Positions 19,456-28,782 of a DNA stretch of 64,000 nucleotides are shown here, piece by piece. Made by a program: the position numbers and the translations under genes. Source of the stretch: Knoellia locipacati (GTDB lineage Bacteria > Actinomycetota > Actinomycetes > Actinomycetales > Dermatophilaceae); the NCBI RefSeq assembly GCF_007992835.1, contig NZ_BKBA01000002.1:124001-188000 (forward strand), written 5' to 3'. Below the pieces are notes generated by a model. The model was not told the origin of the DNA, did not search any database, and saw only the letters and a list, made by a program, of their open reading frames with translations. How positions within the stretch are numbered: position 1 is the first letter of the stretch; each line of letters opens with the position of its first letter.

Positions 19456-20652
19456 ATGCCGTCCCGTCACCGCACGTCCCCGGCCCTCCTCGCGCTCGCC
19501 CTCACCTGCGCCCTCGTGGGGTGCAGCGACCCGGACGAGGACGGGGCCGGCGGGTCGACAGCGACGAGCGCGTCGACCTCCGGGTCCCCCGCGCCCTCCG
19601 GGTCCGCGTCGACCTCGCCGAGCCCGACATCTTCGTCCCCCTCCTCTTCGGCCTCGCCCTCGGCGAGTGCGAGCGCACCGGTGCCGGCCGGGGCGCCGAG
19701 CGACGTCATCACCGGGCTCGAGGTGCCGTGGTCGATCGCCTTCCTCCCGGAGGGTGACGCGCTGGTGACGCTGCGCGACCGCGGCGAGGTGCTGCGGATC
19801 TCGCCGACCGGGACCCGCACGAGCCTCGGCAGGGTCCCCGGGGTCGACTCCGGCGGCGAGGGCGGCCTGCTCGGCGTCGCGGTCTCACCGACCTTCGCCA
19901 CCGACGCGACGGTGCACCTCTACCTCACCGCAGCCGACGACAACCGGATCGTGCGGACCACCCTCGGGGCAGGCGGGTTCGGGCCGATGACACCGGTGCT
20001 CACCGGCATACCCAAGGCCGGCAACCACAACGGCGGGCGGATCGCGTGGGGCCCCGACGGCTTCCTCTACGTCGGGACGGGTGACGCGGCGCGCACCGAG
20101 CGGTCGCAGGACCCCCGCAGTCTCGGCGGCAAGATCCTGCGCATCTCCGGCGACGGCAAGGCCGCCCCCGGCAACCCCACCGAGGGCAGCCGTGTGTGGA
20201 GCCTGGGCCACCGCAACGTGCAGGGTCTCGCGTGGGGCGCCGACGGGACGATGTACGCCAGCGAGTTCGGTCAGAACACCTGGGACGAGCTCAACGTCAT
20301 CACGCCCGGCAGCAACTACGGCTGGCCCGAGGTCGAGGGCATCGAGCGCCGCGACGGCTTCGTCGCACCCATCGCGCAGTGGTCGACCGACGACGCGTCA
20401 CCGAGCGGGATCGCCGTCGGCGCGGACGGCGCGGTCTACATGGCGGCGCTGCGGGGCGCCTCGCTCTGGAAGATCCCCGTGGCCGGCGGCCAGCGGACCG
20501 GGAGCCCGGTGCGGTTGCTGGAGAACAGGTACGGCCGGATGCGCGACGTCGTCAGGGCTCCGGACGGCACGCTCTGGGTGCTGAGCAACAACACCTTCCG
20601 CGGCCAGCCCCGCCCGGGCGACGACCGCGTCGTGCGCGTGCCCATCGGCTGA
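19456..20652 (+). CDS. PQQ-dependent sugar dehydrogenase-like lipoprotein
   Basis: 398 residues. The start at 19456 gives a clean lipoprotein signal (SPALLALALTCALVGC, lipobox LVGC). A 60-residue Ser/Pro/Ala linker follows, then a six-bladed beta-propeller of the soluble glucose/sorbosone dehydrogenase family. Family features include VPWSIAFLPEGDALVTLRDR, the NHNGGRIAWGPDGFLYVGTG stretch and GHRNVQGLAWGADGTMYASE, with the catalytic histidine in PKAGNHNGG. It probably oxidises a sugar or alcohol outside the membrane. An in-frame upstream start would bury the signal peptide and was rejected. The ATG overlaps a GTATGCCG octamer. Confidence 0.9.
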   Translation: MPSRHRTSPALLALALTCALVGCSDPDEDGAGGSTATSASTSGSPAPSGSASTSPSPTSSSPSSSASPSASASAPVPAGAPSDVITGLEVPWSIAFLPEGDALVTLRDRGEVLRISPTGTRTSLGRVPGVDSGGEGGLLGVAVSPTFATDATVHLYLTAADDNRIVRTTLGAGGFGPMTPVLTGIPKAGNHNGGRIAWGPDGFLYVGTGDAARTERSQDPRSLGGKILRISGDGKAAPGNPTEGSRVWSLGHRNVQGLAWGADGTMYASEFGQNTWDELNVITPGSNYGWPEVEGIERRDGFVAPIAQWSTDDASPSGIAVGADGAVYMAALRGASLWKIPVAGGQRTGSPVRLLENRYGRMRDVVRAPDGTLWVLSNNTFRGQPRPGDDRVVRVPIG

Positions 20653-20736
20653 CGAGCCCCCGGGCCCACCCCGTCCTGAGTACGTTGATGGCGTGGGCAC
20701 CGTGGCCCGCCGGATCCGAAAGAGGTGGCACCACCC

Positions 20737-21360
20737 ATGGCTGCAACGGACGACATCCTGAGAGACCTCCCCATCGACCAGCTGGCCCAGCAGCTCGGCG
20801 CCGACCCGCAGGAGGTGCAGCAGGCTGCGCAGGCCGCGCTGCCCGCGCTCCTCGGTGGGCTGCACGCCAACGCCCAGGACCCGGGCGGCGCCAGCTCGAT
20901 CGTCGAGGCCCTGGGCCAGCACGACGACGACCTGCTCGCCGGCGGTGTCGACCTCGGCCAGGTGGACCAGGCCGACGGCGAGAAGATCGCGTCGCACATC
21001 TTCGGGTCCAACGAGGAGCAGGTCTACTCCGCGCTCGGCTCCTCGGGCGCCGGCGGCGGGCTGGTCAAGCGGCTCATCCCGATCCTCGCCCCGATCGTCC
21101 TGTCCTACATCGCCAACCGTGTCCTCAAGGGCGGCGCAGGCGGGCTGGGCGGCGGCACCACGGCAGCGTCGACGAGCGACAGCTCGGCACAGGGTGGACC
21201 CGGGTCGCTGGACTCGATGCTCAAGGACGTCCTCGGCGGAGCGCTCGGTGGCGGCACGGCGACCCAGCAGGCACCGCAGCAGACCCAGCAGACCCAGCCG
21301 TCGGCCGGTGGCTCGATCCTCGACGTCCTCGGCGGCCTCCTCGGCGGCGGCCGCCGCTGA
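20737..21360 (+). CDS. DUF937-type protein
   Basis: 207 residues. The N-terminal 130 residues match the DUF937/YidB-like pattern: ILRDLPIDQLAQQLGADPQE, repeated ALPALLGGLHANA, then a GGLVKRLIPILAPIVLSYIA helix. A Gly/Ser/Gln-rich low-complexity stretch follows (QQAPQQTQQTQPS), and the protein ends with ILDVLGGLLGGGRR. Function is unknown. GAGGTGG eight bases before the ATG at 20737 supports that start over a GTG four codons earlier. It is 84 bp from the lipoprotein gene and has a palindromic terminator downstream. Confidence 0.85.
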   Translation: MAATDDILRDLPIDQLAQQLGADPQEVQQAAQAALPALLGGLHANAQDPGGASSIVEALGQHDDDLLAGGVDLGQVDQADGEKIASHIFGSNEEQVYSALGSSGAGGGLVKRLIPILAPIVLSYIANRVLKGGAGGLGGGTTAASTSDSSAQGGPGSLDSMLKDVLGGALGGGTATQQAPQQTQQTQPSAGGSILDVLGGLLGGGRR

Positions 21361-21476
21361 ACGAGCGCCGCACGGCCCGGAAGGCCGTCGGCAGCCCGCG
21401 CACGACGGCATACGACGTCTGGGGACCGCTCAACCGGACAAAGTCTCGGTCGACCCCCGTCGGCACCTCGGGTCGA

Positions 21477-21511
21477 GGTCAGCATTATCGGGTCACCCGA
21501 TAATGCTGACC
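21477..21511. terminator. Perfect 17-bp palindrome, probable bidirectional terminator
   Basis: GGTCAGCATTATCGGGT (21477-21493) is mirrored by ACCCGATAATGCTGACC (21495-21511) around a single C. It lies in the 160-bp gap between convergent DUF937 and gatB genes, 10 bp from the gatB stop. The GCATTATC core is far more AT-rich than its surroundings. A bidirectional terminator is the simplest reading; a protein-binding palindrome is the alternative. Confidence 0.6.
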
Positions 21512-21520
21512 CCCCATCCG

Positions 21521-23047
21521 TCAGCTCGTGAGCTTGGCGAGGATGATCTCGCGGGCTTTGCCGGCGTCGGCCTGGCCCTTCATCGCCTTCATGACCTGGC
21601 CGATGAGGGCACCGGCGGCCTGGACCTTGCCGTCGCGCACCTTCTGGGCCACGTCGGGGTTGGCGGCGATGACCTCGTCGACGGCCGCCTCGAGGGCGCC
21701 GTCGTCCTGGACGAGCTCGAGCCCACGCGCGTCGGCGACGGCCGTCGGTGAGCCCTCACCGTCGAGCACGCCCTCCCAGACCTGGCGGGCCATCGAGTCG
21801 TTGAGACGGCCGGACGTCACGAGACCCTCGAGCTCGACGACGTGCGCCGGGGTGATCGACCGCTCGGCGGCATACGACGCGACGTCGGTCGAGCCCTCGG
21901 CGTTGGCGCGTCGGGCGATGTCGCCGGACCACCACTTGCGCGCACCGGCCGGCGTCGCGCCCGCCTCGACGGTCTCGCCGATGAGGTCGACGAGCCCGGC
22001 GTTGAGGACGTCACGCATCTCGAGGTCGCTGAAGCCCCAGTCGGACTGGAGGCGCTTGCGGCGCTGCGCCGGCGGCTCGGGCAGGGTCGCCCGCAGCGAC
22101 TCCACCGTCTCGCGCGTCGGGGCGACGGGGACGAGGTCGGGCTCGGGGAAGTAGCGGTAGTCGTCGGCGTCGGACTTCACGCGGCCCGACGTCGTGATGC
22201 CGGTGTCCTCGTGCCAGTGCCGCGTCTCCTGGAGGATCGAGCCGCCGTCCTTGAGGATCGCGCCGTGCCGGCACATCTCGTAGCGGACGGCGCGCTCGAC
22301 CGAGCGGAGCGAGTTGACGTTCTTGGTCTCGGTGCGGGTGCCGAGGGTGGTCGTGCCCTTGGGCATGAGCGAGAGGTTGACGTCGCAGCGCATCGAGCCC
22401 TGCTCCATCTTGACGTCGGAGACGTCGAGCGCCTTGAGCAGGTCACGCAGGGTCGCGACGTAGGCCCGGGCGACCTCGGGAGCGCGCTCCCCCGCACCAC
22501 GCAGCGGCTTGGTGACGATCTCGATGAGCGGGATGCCCGCCCGGTTGTAGTCCACGAGCGAGTGCGTGGCGCCGTGGATGCGACCGGTCGAGCCACCGAC
22601 GTGCAGCGACTTGCCCGTGTCCTCCTCCATGTGCGCGCGCTCGATCTCGACACGGAACGTCGACCCGTCGTCGAGCTCGACGTCGAGGAAGCCCTCGAAG
22701 GCGATCGGCTCGTCGTACTGCGAGGTCTGGAAGTTCTTGGGCATGTCCGGGTAGAAGTAGTTCTTGCGCGCGAACCGGCACCACTGCGCGATCTCGCAGT
22801 TGAGCGCGAGACCGATCCGGATCGCCGACTCGACGGCGACCTCGTTGACGACCGGGAGCGCGCCGGGCAGGCCGAGGCAGACCGGGCAGACCTGGGTGTT
22901 CGGCTCGGCGCCGAACTCGGTCGCGCACCCACAGAACATCTTCGTGTTGGTGCCGAGCTCGACGTGGACCTCGAGCCCGAGCACCGGGTCGAAGGCCGCG
23001 AGGACGTCGTCCCAGGCGAGGGTCGCGTCGGTGGTCGTGGCGCTCAT
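21521..23047 (-). CDS. gatB: Aspartyl/glutamyl-tRNA(Asn/Gln) amidotransferase subunit B
   Basis: 508 residues. GatB binds misacylated tRNA and phosphorylates the side chain before amidation. The N-terminal kinase-like domain contains [20 protein letters not shown] and a zinc-type CxCx...CPVCLGLPG set. [19 protein letters not shown] and the C-terminal YqeY-like tail [20 protein letters not shown] are characteristic. The ATG at 23047 follows the gatA stop by one base, giving tight coupling in gatC-gatA-gatB. Its presence implies that Gln-tRNA and/or Asn-tRNA are made by transamidation. Confidence 0.98.
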   Translation of the reverse strand: MSATTTDATLAWDDVLAAFDPVLGLEVHVELGTNTKMFCGCATEFGAEPNTQVCPVCLGLPGALPVVNEVAVESAIRIGLALNCEIAQWCRFARKNYFYPDMPKNFQTSQYDEPIAFEGFLDVELDDGSTFRVEIERAHMEEDTGKSLHVGGSTGRIHGATHSLVDYNRAGIPLIEIVTKPLRGAGERAPEVARAYVATLRDLLKALDVSDVKMEQGSMRCDVNLSLMPKGTTTLGTRTETKNVNSLRSVERAVRYEMCRHGAILKDGGSILQETRHWHEDTGITTSGRVKSDADDYRYFPEPDLVPVAPTRETVESLRATLPEPPAQRRKRLQSDWGFSDLEMRDVLNAGLVDLIGETVEAGATPAGARKWWSGDIARRANAEGSTDVASYAAERSITPAHVVELEGLVTSGRLNDSMARQVWEGVLDGEGSPTAVADARGLELVQDDGALEAAVDEVIAANPDVAQKVRDGKVQAAGALIGQVMKAMKGQADAGKAREIILAKLTS

Positions 23048-23048
23048 G

Positions 23049-24575
23049 TCACGCACCCTTCGTCGTGGAGGTGGACAGGTCCGGTGCCTGGGCGAGCAGG
23101 GGTCCGCCCCACGCCGCGTGGAGGCGCTGCTCGAGAGCCGCGCCGACGGCATACAGGCGGTCGTCGGCCGTGGCGGGCGCGAGGATCTGGAAGCCCGCGG
23201 GCAGCCCGTCCTCGTCGGCGAGGCCGCTCGGGAGCGACATGCCGGGCACACCGGCGAGGTTGGCGGGGATCGTCGCGATGTCGTTGAGGTACATCGCCAT
23301 CGGGTCGTCGATCTTGTCACCGAAGCGGAAGGCCGTCGTCGGCGCGGTCGGCGAGACGAGGACGTCGGCGGACTCGAACGCCTTCGCGAAGTCGTCGGCG
23401 ATGAGCCGGCGGACCTTCTGGGCCGAGCCGTAGTAGGCGTCGTAGTAGCCCGACGACAGGGCGTAGGTGCCCAGGATGATGCGGCGCTTGACCTCGTCGC
23501 CGAAGCCGGCGTCGCGCGTGGCCGCCATGACCTGCTCGGCGCTCGGGTCGTCGACACCCTCGGGCAGGACGCGCAGGCCGTAGCGCATGGCGTCGAACTT
23601 CGCGAGGTTGCTCGAGGCCTCCGACGGGAGGATGAGGTAGTAGGCCGCGAGTGCCGCCGTGAAGCTCGGGCACGAGACCTCGACGACCTCGGCGCCGGCG
23701 TCGACGAGGTGCTGGACCGACTCGTCGAAGCGCGCCTGGACGCCGGCCTGGAAGCCCTCGCCGGTGAGCTCGCGGACGATGCCGATCCTCATCCCCGTGA
23801 CGTCGGCGCGGCGCGCAGCCTCGACGACCGGCGGGACCGGGGCGTCGATCGACGTCGAGTCCATCGGGTCGTGACCCCCCATGACCTCGTGCAGCAGGGC
23901 CGCGTCGAGGACGGTGCGGGTGCACGGGCCGGCCTGGTCGAGCGAGGACGCGAGCGCCACGAGGCCGTAGCGGGAGACGCCGCCGTAGGTCGGCTTGGTC
24001 CCGACGGTGCCGGTCACGGCGGCCGGCTGGCGGATCGAGCCACCGGTGTCGGTGCCGATCGCGAGCGGAGCCTGGAACGACGCGACGACCGCGCTGGAGC
24101 CACCGCCGGAGCCACCGGGGATGCGGTCGAGGTCCCACGGGTTGCGGGTCGGGCCGTAGGCCGAGTGCTCGGTCGAGGAGCCCATCGCGAACTCGTCCAT
24201 GTTGGTCTTGCCCAGGATCGGCATGCCGGCCTGCTTGAGGCGACTCACGACGGTCGCGTCGTAGGGCGGGACCCAGCCCTCGAGGATCTTGCTGCCGCAC
24301 GTCGTGGGCAGGCCCTTCGTCGCCATGACGTCCTTGACGGCGATCGGCACACCGGCCAGCCGGTGCAGCTGCTCGCCGCGGCTGCGTCGCTCGTCGATGT
24401 CGCGCGCGCTCGAGAGGGCACCCTCACGGTCGACGTGGAGGTAGGCGTGGACGTCGCCGTCGACGGCCTCGGTCCGGTCGAGCATCGCCTGCGTCACCTC
24501 GACCGAGCTCGTCCCACCCGAGGTGAGGAGGTCGGCGAGCTCGGCGGCGCTGGCGCGGGTCAGGTCTGTGGTCAC
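23049..24575 (-). CDS. gatA: Aspartyl/glutamyl-tRNA(Asn/Gln) amidotransferase subunit A
   Basis: 508 residues. This is the amidase-signature subunit that releases ammonia from glutamine. The Ser-cisSer-Lys triad is visible: lysine in [14 protein letters not shown], the serines in [14 protein letters not shown] and [13 protein letters not shown]. The length is standard. The GTG at 24575 has AAGGA six bases upstream. An 81-bp spacer with a hairpin separates it from gatC. Confidence 0.98.
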   Translation of the reverse strand: MTTDLTRASAAELADLLTSGGTSSVEVTQAMLDRTEAVDGDVHAYLHVDREGALSSARDIDERRSRGEQLHRLAGVPIAVKDVMATKGLPTTCGSKILEGWVPPYDATVVSRLKQAGMPILGKTNMDEFAMGSSTEHSAYGPTRNPWDLDRIPGGSGGGSSAVVASFQAPLAIGTDTGGSIRQPAAVTGTVGTKPTYGGVSRYGLVALASSLDQAGPCTRTVLDAALLHEVMGGHDPMDSTSIDAPVPPVVEAARRADVTGMRIGIVRELTGEGFQAGVQARFDESVQHLVDAGAEVVEVSCPSFTAALAAYYLILPSEASSNLAKFDAMRYGLRVLPEGVDDPSAEQVMAATRDAGFGDEVKRRIILGTYALSSGYYDAYYGSAQKVRRLIADDFAKAFESADVLVSPTAPTTAFRFGDKIDDPMAMYLNDIATIPANLAGVPGMSLPSGLADEDGLPAGFQILAPATADDRLYAVGAALEQRLHAAWGGPLLAQAPDLSTSTTKGA

Positions 24576-24620
24576 GTCGGTCCTTGCGGTTGCGGGAGGC
24601 GTGGTGCTGTCAAGGCGGAG

Positions 24621-24649
24621 GTATGCCGTGGGCTCACCTCACGGCATAC
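24621..24649 (-). repeat. Inverted GTATGCCGTG pair inside the gatC-gatA spacer
   Basis: GTATGCCGTG (24621-24630) and CACGGCATAC (24640-24649) form perfect 10-bp arms around a 9-nt loop. The overlapping GAGGT/ACCTC segments could form an alternative stem. It lies 8 bp past the gatC stop and about 45 bp before gatA. It could be a partial terminator or processing site that tunes GatC relative to GatAB. No T-tract follows. Confidence 0.6.
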
Positions 24650-24656
24650 GGTCGCG

Positions 24657-24953
24657 TCAGTCCTCGTCGAGGATGCGCGGCACGGAGAAGCGCTGCTGGT
24701 CCGACTCCGGTGCGCCCGAGAGCGCGGCGTCGGCGCCGAGGCTCGGCCGGACGACGTCGGGCCGGGTGACGTTGACGATCGGCATCGGGTGGCTCATCGG
24801 CTCGACGCCCTCGATCGGCGACTGCTGCACGACGGCCACGGACTCGAGGATGACGCCCAGCTCGCCGACCATCCTGTCGAGCTCGGCGTCGGAGAGGTCG
24901 ATGCGGGCGAGACCGGCGAGGTGCGCCACGTCGTCGCGGGTGAGTTCAGCCAT
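24657..24953 (-). CDS. gatC: Aspartyl/glutamyl-tRNA(Asn/Gln) amidotransferase subunit C
   Basis: 98 residues. This is the small belt-like subunit that stabilises GatA-GatB. It begins MAELTRDDVAHLAGLARIDL, the family signature, with the typical LGVILESVAVVQ helix. The central IEGVEPMSHPMPIVNVTRPD stretch is the segment that wraps GatA. The ATG at 24953 is preferred over a 30-residue upstream extension of unrelated composition. It is the first gene of gatCAB. Confidence 0.95.
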   Translation of the reverse strand: MAELTRDDVAHLAGLARIDLSDAELDRMVGELGVILESVAVVQQSPIEGVEPMSHPMPIVNVTRPDVVRPSLGADAALSGAPESDQQRFSVPRILDED

Positions 24954-25029
24954 GGGCGCCAGTCTAGGACTCCGCCGAGGTCGCGCGTTCAGGGCTCCGA
25001 CGGCGGTGGGCGCGACGTCCCCGCACGCG

Positions 25030-25065
25030 ACGGAGCCGCCCACGGGTCATCGTGGGCGGCTCCGT
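25030..25065 (-). terminator. Terminator hairpin of the tctCBA-usp operon
   Basis: ACGGAGCCGCCCAC (25030-25043) and GTGGGCGGCTCCGT (25052-25065) are perfect 14-bp arms with an 8-nt loop. The hairpin lies about 65 bp past the usp stop and before the gatC promoter. Confidence 0.75.
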
Positions 25066-25130
25066 GCCGCGCGGTGCTCGCGGCGGCCACCGCGGCCTGG
25101 CAGGGGGTGCCGCGGCGGGGCGGTGACGTT

Positions 25131-25526
25131 CTAGCGCGGTGCCTTGACGGCGAGCACGGGGCACTCGGCGTCGAGCAGGACCTTCTGGGCCTGGCTGCCG
25201 AGCAGGAGCTTGCCGACCGGCGTGCGGCGGCGCACCCCGATGACGATGAGGTCGGCGTGCGTCTCCTCGGCCAGCTCGACGATGATCTCGGCCGGGTCCT
25301 TCTTGTGGACCGCGTGCGAGATCTCGTAGTCCAGGCCCGACGCGTCGAGCTCGGCGCGCAGCGCGGTGAGCTCCTCGTCGTCGACGTAGCGGTTGTCCGC
25401 CGACGCCGCACCGGTGCTCGCGTTGACGACGAGCAGCCTGCTGCCGCGGCTGCGGGCCTCGGTGACGGCGGCGTCGAGGGCGGCGCGACCCTCCTTGGTG
25501 GGTACGAACCCCACGATGACCGGCAT
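25131..25526 (-). CDS. Universal stress protein (UspA family)
   Basis: 131 residues, a single Usp domain. It begins MPVIVGFVPTKEGRAALDAA and has HADLIVIGVRRRTPVGKLLL and GSQAQKVLLDAECPVLAVKA, close to the ATP-binding G-2x-G-9x-G(S/T) motif of the nucleotide-binding class. The start follows the tctA stop by a single base, so it is the fourth gene of the transporter operon. Usp proteins appended to TRAP or TTT transporters are known and may sense energy state, but this role is inferred. Confidence 0.93.
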   Translation of the reverse strand: MPVIVGFVPTKEGRAALDAAVTEARSRGSRLLVVNASTGAASADNRYVDDEELTALRAELDASGLDYEISHAVHKKDPAEIIVELAEETHADLIVIGVRRRTPVGKLLLGSQAQKVLLDAECPVLAVKAPR

Positions 25527-25527
25527 G

Positions 25528-27096
25528 TCAGGCTCCTTCGGTGTTGGCGTGGACGCGAGCGTCGTCCGCCCCCGTGGTCGGGGACGACGGGCCGACCGGG
25601 CCCTCGGGAGGCGTGCGCCGACCCCGGACCCTGGACCAGATGAACGGCGCCACGATGAGGAGCGCGATGAGCACGTACACGACCTTCGAGAACGTCGTGT
25701 TGACCAGGCCCGAGAGGTGCCCGTCGCTGATCTGCAGCGCCCGCCGCATGAAGACCTCGGCCCGAGGGGCGAGGATCAGGCCGACGATGAGCGGCACGAC
25801 GGGGAGCCCGAAGCGACGCATCGCGAAACCGAGACCACCGATGAACAGCAGCAGCCACAGGTCGAACGGCGAGCCGTTGGCCGCGTAGGCGCCGAGCGAC
25901 GCGAACATGAGGATGCCGGCATACAGGTAGGGCCTCGGGATGAGCAGGAGCTTGGCCCACAGACCGGCCATCGGCAGGTTGAGCAGGAGCAGCATCGCGT
26001 TGCCGATGAGCAGGCTGGCGATGAGGGTCCACACGAGCGGGCCCTGGTCCTGGAAGAGGCGCGGTCCCGGCTGGATCCCGTAGGTCTGGAACGCGAGGAT
26101 CATGACGGCCGCGGTCGCGGTCGTCGGGATGCCGAGCGTGAGGAGCGGGACGAGGCTGCCCGCGGCCGAGGCGTTGTTGGTCGCCTCGGGTCCGGCGACG
26201 CCCTCAATGGCGCCGTGCCCGAACTCCTCGGGCTTCTTGCTCAGCTTGCGCTCCGAGATGTACGACAGGAACGTCGGGATCTCGGCCCCGCCGGCGGGGA
26301 TGGCGCCGAACGGGAAGCCGATGACGGTCCCGCGCAGCCACGGCTTCCACGAGCGCGAGAGGTCCTCGCGCGTCATCCAGCGGCCCTTGATCGGGGTGAT
26401 CCGGGCCGGGGCCCGGCGCAGGTGCGCGGCGATCCACAGGGCCTCGCCCATCGCGAAGACGGCGACGGCCACCACGACGACGTCGATGCCGTCCGAGAGC
26501 TGGTCGATGCCGAAGGTGAGGCGCTGCTGGCCCGACGTCGGGTCGATGCCGATGAGGCCGATCCACACGCCGAGACCGAGGCTGGCGAACCCGCGGATCT
26601 TCGAGGAGCCGAGGACCGTGGTCACCGCGACGAACGCGAAGAGCATCACGGCGAGGTAGTCCGGGTCACCGAGCTGGATCGCGACCTTGACGACCTGGGG
26701 CGCGAGGAGCGCGAGGCAGAAGGTGGCGATGGTGCCGGCGACGAACGAGCCGATGGCCGCGGTCGACAGCGCGGCTGCACCGCGTCCCGCCTTGGCCATC
26801 TTGTTGCCCTCGATGGCTGTCATCACCGAGGCGCTCTCGCCCGGTGTGTTGAGCAGGATCGAGGTCGTCGAGCCGCCGTACATGCCGCCGTAGTAGAGGC
26901 CGGCGAACATGATGATCGCCTGCTCGACGGGCAGCGTGTAGGTGAGCGGCAGGAGCAGCGCGATGGCCATGGCCGGACCGATGCCGGGGAGGACACCGAT
27001 GGCGGTGCCGAGCAGCACGCCGAAGAACGCGTAGAGCAGGTTCATCGGCGTCAGGGCCGCCGACATCCCGTCGAGCAGGGCGTTGAGGCCGTCCAT
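25528..27096 (-). CDS. tctA: Tripartite tricarboxylate transporter, large membrane subunit TctA
   Basis: 522 residues with about twelve membrane segments. The N-terminus has the TctA signature [20 protein letters not shown] and the [19 protein letters not shown] loop, which is mirrored in the second half by [19 protein letters not shown] and [16 protein letters not shown]. These Gly/Pro-rich re-entrant loops form the substrate path in this secondary, ion-driven uptake family. A 45-residue hydrophilic tail follows. It is coupled to tctB (one base apart) and to the downstream usp. Confidence 0.96.
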   Translation of the reverse strand: MDGLNALLDGMSAALTPMNLLYAFFGVLLGTAIGVLPGIGPAMAIALLLPLTYTLPVEQAIIMFAGLYYGGMYGGSTTSILLNTPGESASVMTAIEGNKMAKAGRGAAALSTAAIGSFVAGTIATFCLALLAPQVVKVAIQLGDPDYLAVMLFAFVAVTTVLGSSKIRGFASLGLGVWIGLIGIDPTSGQQRLTFGIDQLSDGIDVVVVAVAVFAMGEALWIAAHLRRAPARITPIKGRWMTREDLSRSWKPWLRGTVIGFPFGAIPAGGAEIPTFLSYISERKLSKKPEEFGHGAIEGVAGPEATNNASAAGSLVPLLTLGIPTTATAAVMILAFQTYGIQPGPRLFQDQGPLVWTLIASLLIGNAMLLLLNLPMAGLWAKLLLIPRPYLYAGILMFASLGAYAANGSPFDLWLLLFIGGLGFAMRRFGLPVVPLIVGLILAPRAEVFMRRALQISDGHLSGLVNTTFSKVVYVLIALLIVAPFIWSRVRGRRTPPEGPVGPSSPTTGADDARVHANTEGA

Positions 27097-27097
27097 G

Positions 27098-27601
27098 TCA
27101 GAGGATCCCGTCCAGGAGCCCGGCCGGGAGCTTGACGCCCAGACCGAGGAAGAAGCCGTACCACGTGACGAGGGACAGCGCGACGGAGATGACCGCGAGC
27201 CTCACGTAGTGGCGGTTACCCAGCGCGTAGGCCGAGCCGAAGAACATCACGGCTCCGGTGATCGGCCAGCCGAGGCGGTCGATGAAGGCCGCGTTGAAGG
27301 CGAAGGCCGCCGCGAGCAGCGCCACCGTCCGCCAGTCCGCGCCGCCGCTGAGGTCGACGTCCTCACCCTCCTCCTGCTCACCGCGCCCACCGCGAGCGAT
27401 GTCGACCGCGAGGAGCACGGCGCAGAGGATGAGGAGGCCGCCGACGAACATCGGGACGGTCCGCGCGGTCATGAAGCCGCGCGCGCCCCGCTCGATGAGG
27501 CCCAGGGCGTCGACGATCGCGACGATCCCGAGGGCCAGCAGGAGGAGGGACACGCCGTACTCGGAGCGCCCCTCCCCCCGCTTCTGCACCTGGTCGCTCA
27601 T
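27098..27601 (-). CDS. tctB: Tripartite tricarboxylate transporter, small membrane subunit TctB
   Basis: 167 residues with four hydrophobic segments ([71 protein letters not shown]). A charged loop rich in Gly/Glu lies between helices two and three. TctB sequences are poorly conserved; size, topology and position between tctC and tctA make the call. The ATG shares one base with the tctC stop (TGATG). Confidence 0.93.
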   Translation of the reverse strand: MSDQVQKRGEGRSEYGVSLLLLALGIVAIVDALGLIERGARGFMTARTVPMFVGGLLILCAVLLAVDIARGGRGEQEEGEDVDLSGGADWRTVALLAAAFAFNAAFIDRLGWPITGAVMFFGSAYALGNRHYVRLAVISVALSLVTWYGFFLGLGVKLPAGLLDGIL

Positions 27602-28614
27602 CAGGCGAGACCCAGCTCCTTGAGCACGCCCGCGACGCGGTCGCTCTCGGTGGTGAGGAAGGTGCTGAACTCGTCACCGGTGACGAAGGCGTCGGCCCAG
27701 CCCTTGTCGGCGAGCGTCTTCTTCCACTCGTCGGTGCCGTGTAGGGCGGTCACGGCGTCGACGAGCTTCTTCTTGTCGGCGTCGGTGATGCCGGGGGCGG
27801 CGACGAGGCCACGCCAGTTGGTGAAGACCATGTCGACGCCCTGGTCCTTGAGGGGCTTGGCGTCGAGGCCCTCGACGGCCTTGTCGCTCGTCACGGCGAG
27901 GACGCGCACGTCACCGGACTTGGCCTGCTCGACGACCTCGCTGACGCCGGTGGCGGCGAAGCCGAGCTTCTTGCCGAGGACGGCGGTCATGAGCTCGCCA
28001 CCGCCGTCGTAGGCGACGTAGTTGACCTTCTTGGCGTCGAGCCCGACGGTCTTGGCGAGGAGCATCGGGGTGAGGTGGTCGGGGCCACCGGGGTTGGAGG
28101 CGCCACCGACGGGCACGGCGCCCGGGTTGGCCTTCCAGGCGTTGATGAGGTCGTCGAGCGTCTTGTAGGGCGAGTCCTTCGACACGACGATCGCCTCGGA
28201 CTCCTCGATGAGCTTGGCGATGGGCGTGGTGTCGGTGAGCTTGGCCTCCGACTTGTTGCTGTAGGAGGCACCGACGACGCCGAGTCCCATCTGCATGAGG
28301 AGGTCACCCTTGCCCTTCTCGTTGACGAGACGGGCGAGACCGACCGTGCCGCCGGCGCCGGCCTGGTTGAAGACCTCGATCGAGCCGCTGAGGCCCGCGG
28401 ACTGGAGGTCGGCCGAGACGGCGCGGGCCGTCTGGTCGTAGCCCGAGCCGGGCGAGTTCGGGACCATGATGCGCAGGCCCGAGAGCTTCTGCGCCGAGGC
28501 GCTGCTGTCGGAGCCGGAGGCGGTGTCGTCGGTCTTGCTCACGCCACAGGCGGTGAGGGCGAGGGCAGCGGCCGCGGTGATCGCGGCGCTGCGGACCAGG
28601 GAGGTCATGCGCAC
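27601..28614 (-). CDS. tctC: Tripartite tricarboxylate transporter, solute-binding lipoprotein TctC
   Basis: 337 residues. A lipoprotein signal (AAITAAAALALTAC) precedes a Bug-type binding domain. Family features include LRIMVPNSPGSGYDQTARAV near the start, EVFNQAGAGGTVGLARL and VGGASNPGGPDHLTPMLLA, the loops that hold a carboxylate through ordered water. The GTG at 28614 with AAAGGAG six bases upstream is favoured over the ATG two codons later. It is the first gene of tctCBA-usp. The CitA/CitB-type system starts in the opposite direction 169 bp away and probably controls it. Ligands of this family include citrate, tricarballylate and other di- or tricarboxylates. Confidence 0.95.
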   Translation of the reverse strand: MRMTSLVRSAAITAAAALALTACGVSKTDDTASGSDSSASAQKLSGLRIMVPNSPGSGYDQTARAVSADLQSAGLSGSIEVFNQAGAGGTVGLARLVNEKGKGDLLMQMGLGVVGASYSNKSEAKLTDTTPIAKLIEESEAIVVSKDSPYKTLDDLINAWKANPGAVPVGGASNPGGPDHLTPMLLAKTVGLDAKKVNYVAYDGGGELMTAVLGKKLGFAATGVSEVVEQAKSGDVRVLAVTSDKAVEGLDAKPLKDQGVDMVFTNWRGLVAAPGITDADKKKLVDAVTALHGTDEWKKTLADKGWADAFVTGDEFSTFLTTESDRVAGVLKELGLA

Positions 28615-28782
28615 GGGGGACTCCTTTGTCGAGGGGTGCGTGACGGGTGCACCGTGGGGTGCGTCGCAGGCAACGGTCGCGCCTGCCGGCCCGCATGTCA
28701 CGGTTGCGGGCACAGACGCCGTTGAGTTCTTTGTGCTCACGGTGCTGCGGGTGCTCCCAGCCGTGACCGGCACAATCATGGG
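28615..28782. promoter_or_regulatory. Divergent control region between tctCBA and the CitA/CitB-type genes
   Basis: The 168-bp gap carries both promoters. It includes a locally T-rich stretch (GTTGAGTTCTTTGTGCTCAC, about 28720-28739) that stands out from the GC-rich context, as CitB/DcuR-type binding sites often do. No clear dyad was found, so the operator is not defined. Confidence 0.4.
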
